From an uncultured Candidatus Berkelbacteria bacterium (GTDB taxonomy: Bacteria; Patescibacteriota; UBA1384; CAILIB01), in contig CALBLZ010000004.1 of assembly GCA_937895715.1 (NCBI GenBank), positions 1 to 6,653 on the forward strand: a stretch of DNA of 6,653 nt, written 5' to 3'. Of this stretch, positions 5,690-6,653 are shown in pieces. The notes under the pieces were generated by a model. The model worked only from the letters and a program-made list of their open reading frames with translations. It had not been told where the DNA came from and searched no databases. Each line of letters starts with the position of its first letter. Positions within the stretch are counted from its first letter, which is position 1. The position numbers were made by a program, and so were the translations under genes.

Positions 5690-5718
5690 GGTATACCATA
5701 TTGAGAGGTTTTTGTCAA
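5690..5718 (-). promoter_or_regulatory. Strong promoter of the RNA candidate
   Basis: On the minus strand a perfect TTGACA (5713-5718) is followed after exactly 17 bp by TATACC (5690-5695), with TGG in front that makes it an extended -10. It is the best promoter match in the window and no protein gene follows it within 750 bases. The predicted first transcribed base is G at about 5683. Confidence 0.7.
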
Positions 5719-5725
5719 TATGGTA
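5694..5725. promoter_or_regulatory. Perfect 11-bp inverted repeat over the RNA promoter, operator candidate
   Basis: TACCATATTGA (5694-5704) and TCAATATGGTA (5715-5725) are exact inverted copies separated by 10 bp, so the arm centres are 21 bp apart, two helical turns. One arm overlaps the -35 box and the other the -10 box. A dimeric repressor could bind here. Read as RNA it would also form a hairpin after the 5746-6150 gene, but no T-run follows on either strand. Confidence 0.5.
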
Positions 5726-5745
5726 AGCCAATAATTAGAATTGGT

Positions 5746-6150
5746 TTATGATGCTGTCTTAACAGGAAGGACTGTTGGAAGCGCATCTGTTTTCCCTTCT
5801 TTTTGCTTCTCAACCCAGGGGTCAACAATAAGTAGAATGCTCTTAATCTGCTCACACGCTTCTTTATCGCGACATTCCATGCGAGCACTTCTAAGCTTGC
5901 CGACATACTCATCGATGGCGGCAATATGTTTTACTAGCTCGGCAATAGTGGCCGTAACTGTGTGGTACTCTTCTTCTAGCTCGTACGAGAGCTCCATAAT
6001 GCTCCAGAGCTCAACCTGGCGCATCATTTTTTCTTGACGCTGTAATTCTAAAGCTTGCCGCTCTGCTGCGAGCTGCTTTTCACGGAGCATGGCCTGCTCA
6101 ACAACCTTCTGCTGACTATCTGCCCCCGAAAATAGAGAGAAAAGAGACAT
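5746..6150 (-). CDS. Hypothetical coiled-coil protein, 134 aa
   Basis: An unrecognised, highly charged cytoplasmic protein. Residues about 14-45 form a Gln/Glu/Lys/Arg-rich helix with coiled-coil spacing (LREKQLAAERQALELQRQEK). A second long helical stretch at about 52-92 contains ELEEEYHTV and AAIDEYVGKLR. Two cysteines lie near residues 95-101 (CRDKEAC), and the C-terminal 15 residues are Lys/Pro/Thr-rich and probably flexible. It starts 27 bp after the stop of the GlsB-like gene on the same strand, so the two may form an operon, but it also has its own promoter-like box (6160-6170). ATG 6150 was preferred over an in-frame TTG at 6174, because the latter would add eight residues that overlap the promoter element. 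The initial MSLFSLF is not long enough to be a membrane anchor. Confidence 0.65.
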   Translation of the reverse strand: MSLFSLFSGADSQQKVVEQAMLREKQLAAERQALELQRQEKMMRQVELWSIMELSYELEEEYHTVTATIAELVKHIAAIDEYVGKLRSARMECRDKEACEQIKSILLIVDPWVEKQKEGKTDALPTVLPVKTAS

Positions 6151-6159
6151 GATGTATCT

Positions 6160-6170
6160 AGTATACACCC
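6160..6170 (-). promoter_or_regulatory. -10 box of the coiled-coil gene, near-leaderless
   Basis: On the minus strand GGGTGTATACT (6160-6170) contains TATACT nine bases before ATG 6150, giving a predicted leader of about three bases. It is identical over 11 bases to the element before the SIMPL gene (3553-3563). No convincing -35 is seen. Confidence 0.45.
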
Positions 6171-6177
6171 ACAAATA

Positions 6178-6444
6178 CTACTTAAGGACTTTGAGAGCCT
6201 TAAGAATAAAGATGAGGATCGCAGCACCTGCTACACCCCAGAACAAACCAATGAGTGAGAACTCCCCTGCAGCTTCAGCGGTGCCAAAGCCGAGAATATC
6301 GAGAAACAGCCAGCGACCCAAAAGTGAGCCAACGATACCAATTGCAACGTTTGCAAGTAACCCCTGCTGACCGTCAGTCTTCATTATGAGACTAGCGAGC
6401 CACCCAATGATTCCACCGACAATAATGAGTACGATCCATGACAT
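6178..6444 (-). CDS. GlsB/YeaQ/YmgE family small membrane protein
   Basis: An 88-aa integral membrane protein with the family's layout of three hydrophobic segments, at about 3-21, 29-48 and 62-84. The typical glycine-rich pattern is present: [13 protein letters not shown] at the end of helix 1, then [16 protein letters not shown], then [17 protein letters not shown]. Members are often annotated as transglycosylase-associated or GlsB/YeaQ/YmgE stress-response proteins; the molecular function is not established. The length (88) is close to the usual 80-90. The start ATG 6444 has no Shine-Dalgarno. An extended -10 (TGC-TATGAT, 6472-6480) would give a leader of about 20 nt. It is the first gene of a likely pair with the coiled-coil gene 27 bp downstream. 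Confidence 0.9.
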   Translation of the reverse strand: MSWIVLIIVGGIIGWLASLIMKTDGQQGLLANVAIGIVGSLLGRWLFLDILGFGTAEAAGEFSLIGLFWGVAGAAILIFILKALKVLK

Positions 6445-6487
6445 ATGGTGTTGTTACGGATAGATAACCGTATCATAGCACCATATG
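6442..6487. repeat. 9-bp inverted repeat around the GlsB-like promoter
   Basis: CATATGGTG (6442-6450) and CACCATATG (6479-6487) are exact inverted copies 28 bp apart. One arm contains the GlsB-like start codon and the other lies upstream of its -10 box. Between them is an imperfect palindrome ACGG...CCGT (6456-6471). The arms share ACCATAT with the repeat at 5694-5725. It could be an operator or chance. Confidence 0.3.
6472..6480 (-). promoter_or_regulatory. Extended -10 box of the GlsB-like gene
   Basis: On the minus strand TGC-TATGAT (5 of 6 consensus bases plus the TG extension) lies about 28 bases before ATG 6444. No -35 match is present at the expected spacing, where the arm of an upstream hairpin sits instead. 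Confidence 0.35.
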
Positions 6488-6489
6488 GC

Positions 6490-6523
6490 AAGGAGCCCGC
6501 TGCCGATTGACTGCGAGCTCCTT
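6490..6523 (-). terminator. Hairpin after the edge small ORF, possible terminator
   Basis: AAGGAGC (6490-6496) pairs with GCTCCTT (6517-6523), with inner CGC/GCG pairs (6498-6500 with 6513-6515) beyond one mismatch. It begins three bases after the stop codon of the minus-strand small ORF. No T-run follows on the minus strand, so terminator function is uncertain. Confidence 0.35.
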
Positions 6524-6526
6524 AAT

Positions 6527-6643
6527 TCACTTGCTATAGATGCGGACAGTGCGACCGCCGAAGATGTGGTTCTTGAGGAACTTACCAGGTTTATAGCTAG
6601 ATGTCGAGTCTATTTTTGCTTTGTCGCCGTAAGTCCTTGGCAT
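6527..6643 (-). CDS. Possible small basic protein, 38 aa or longer, at the window edge
   Basis: A minus-strand frame from ATG 6643 to TGA 6527 encodes a basic 38-aa peptide beginning MPRTYGDKAK and ending GGRTVRIYSK. I do not recognise it. Codon choice looks coding-like, with many purine-first and pyrimidine-last codons. A hairpin immediately follows the stop. The frame stays open upstream (GTG, TAT, TCT) to the window edge, so this may be the C-terminus of a longer gene. The complementary plus-strand frame (from ATG 6485 to the edge) uses the same triplets and cannot be excluded from sequence alone. Confidence 0.4.
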   Translation of the reverse strand: MPRTYGDKAKIDSTSSYKPGKFLKNHIFGGRTVRIYSK

Positions 6644-6653
6644 AGAATACACA

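Noticed and set aside
5118..5751. Several frames of 57-88 codons in both orientations within the RNA candidate
   Set aside because: None has a ribosome binding site, family-like sequence or sensible composition. They overlap each other, and the minus-strand 57-codon frame from ATG 5576 crosses three strong hairpins.
6485..6653. Plus-strand frame open from ATG 6485 to the window edge, with TATCAT at near-leaderless distance
   Set aside because: It is the exact antisense of the small minus-strand frame, and its first codons are a hairpin that fits better as a terminator for the minus strand. It is kept only as an alternative.
1..6653. CRISPR arrays, insertion sequences, integrases, or UGA recoding
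   Set aside because: No regularly spaced repeats, no transposase or integrase signatures, and no in-frame TGA in any recognised gene.

Overview
The window looks like chromosomal DNA from a small-genome bacterium, most likely of the Candidate Phyla Radiation (Patescibacteria), with Saccharibacteria as the best guess. This is inferred from a compact archaeal/eukaryotic-type aspartyl-tRNA synthetase, a TrbC/VirB2-like pilin with two membrane segments, a membrane-anchored thermonuclease, a SIMPL-domain protein, several short orphan proteins, and start codons that mostly lack a good Shine-Dalgarno sequence. All recognised genes end in TAA or TAG and no in-frame TGA is needed, so the gracilibacterial UGA=Gly code is not indicated. 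There is no rRNA, tRNA, CRISPR array, transposase or phage gene.

Layout, left to right. 1-931 (+): a pilin-like secreted membrane protein and an unrecognised 147-aa protein, closed by a two-way terminator. 978-2282 (-): aspS, which shares that terminator. 2283-2431 is a divergent promoter region. 2432-3496 (+): an unrecognised 354-aa soluble protein, followed by a strong hairpin. 3570-4325 (+): a SIMPL-domain protein that ends exactly against the end of a minus-strand, membrane-anchored staphylococcal-nuclease-like gene (4326-4898). 4927-5683 holds no credible protein. 5746-6150 (-) is a coiled-coil orphan, 6178-6444 (-) is a GlsB/YeaQ/YmgE-type membrane protein, and 6527-6643 (-) is a possible very small protein at the window edge.

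The most interesting element is the roughly 750-bp gap at 4927-5683. On the minus strand it begins with a good promoter (perfect -35 TTGACA, 17-bp spacer, extended -10) and ends at a 14-bp hairpin. In between it contains many local hairpins. Read on the minus strand, five of these close with GNRA tetraloops and one with a cUNCGg tetraloop; read on the plus strand, they do not. The predicted first transcribed base is also the first base of the first hairpin. I read this as a candidate large structured noncoding RNA of a class I do not recognise. An 11-bp inverted repeat covers its promoter and may be an operator.

A second recurring signal is a -10-like box placed so close to the start codon that the transcript would be leaderless or nearly so. 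The SIMPL gene and the coiled-coil gene share the same 11-mer there, GGGTGTATACT. No shared pathway links the protein genes. The neighbourhood mixes housekeeping (aspS), envelope or secreted functions (pilin, SIMPL, nuclease, GlsB-like) and orphans.
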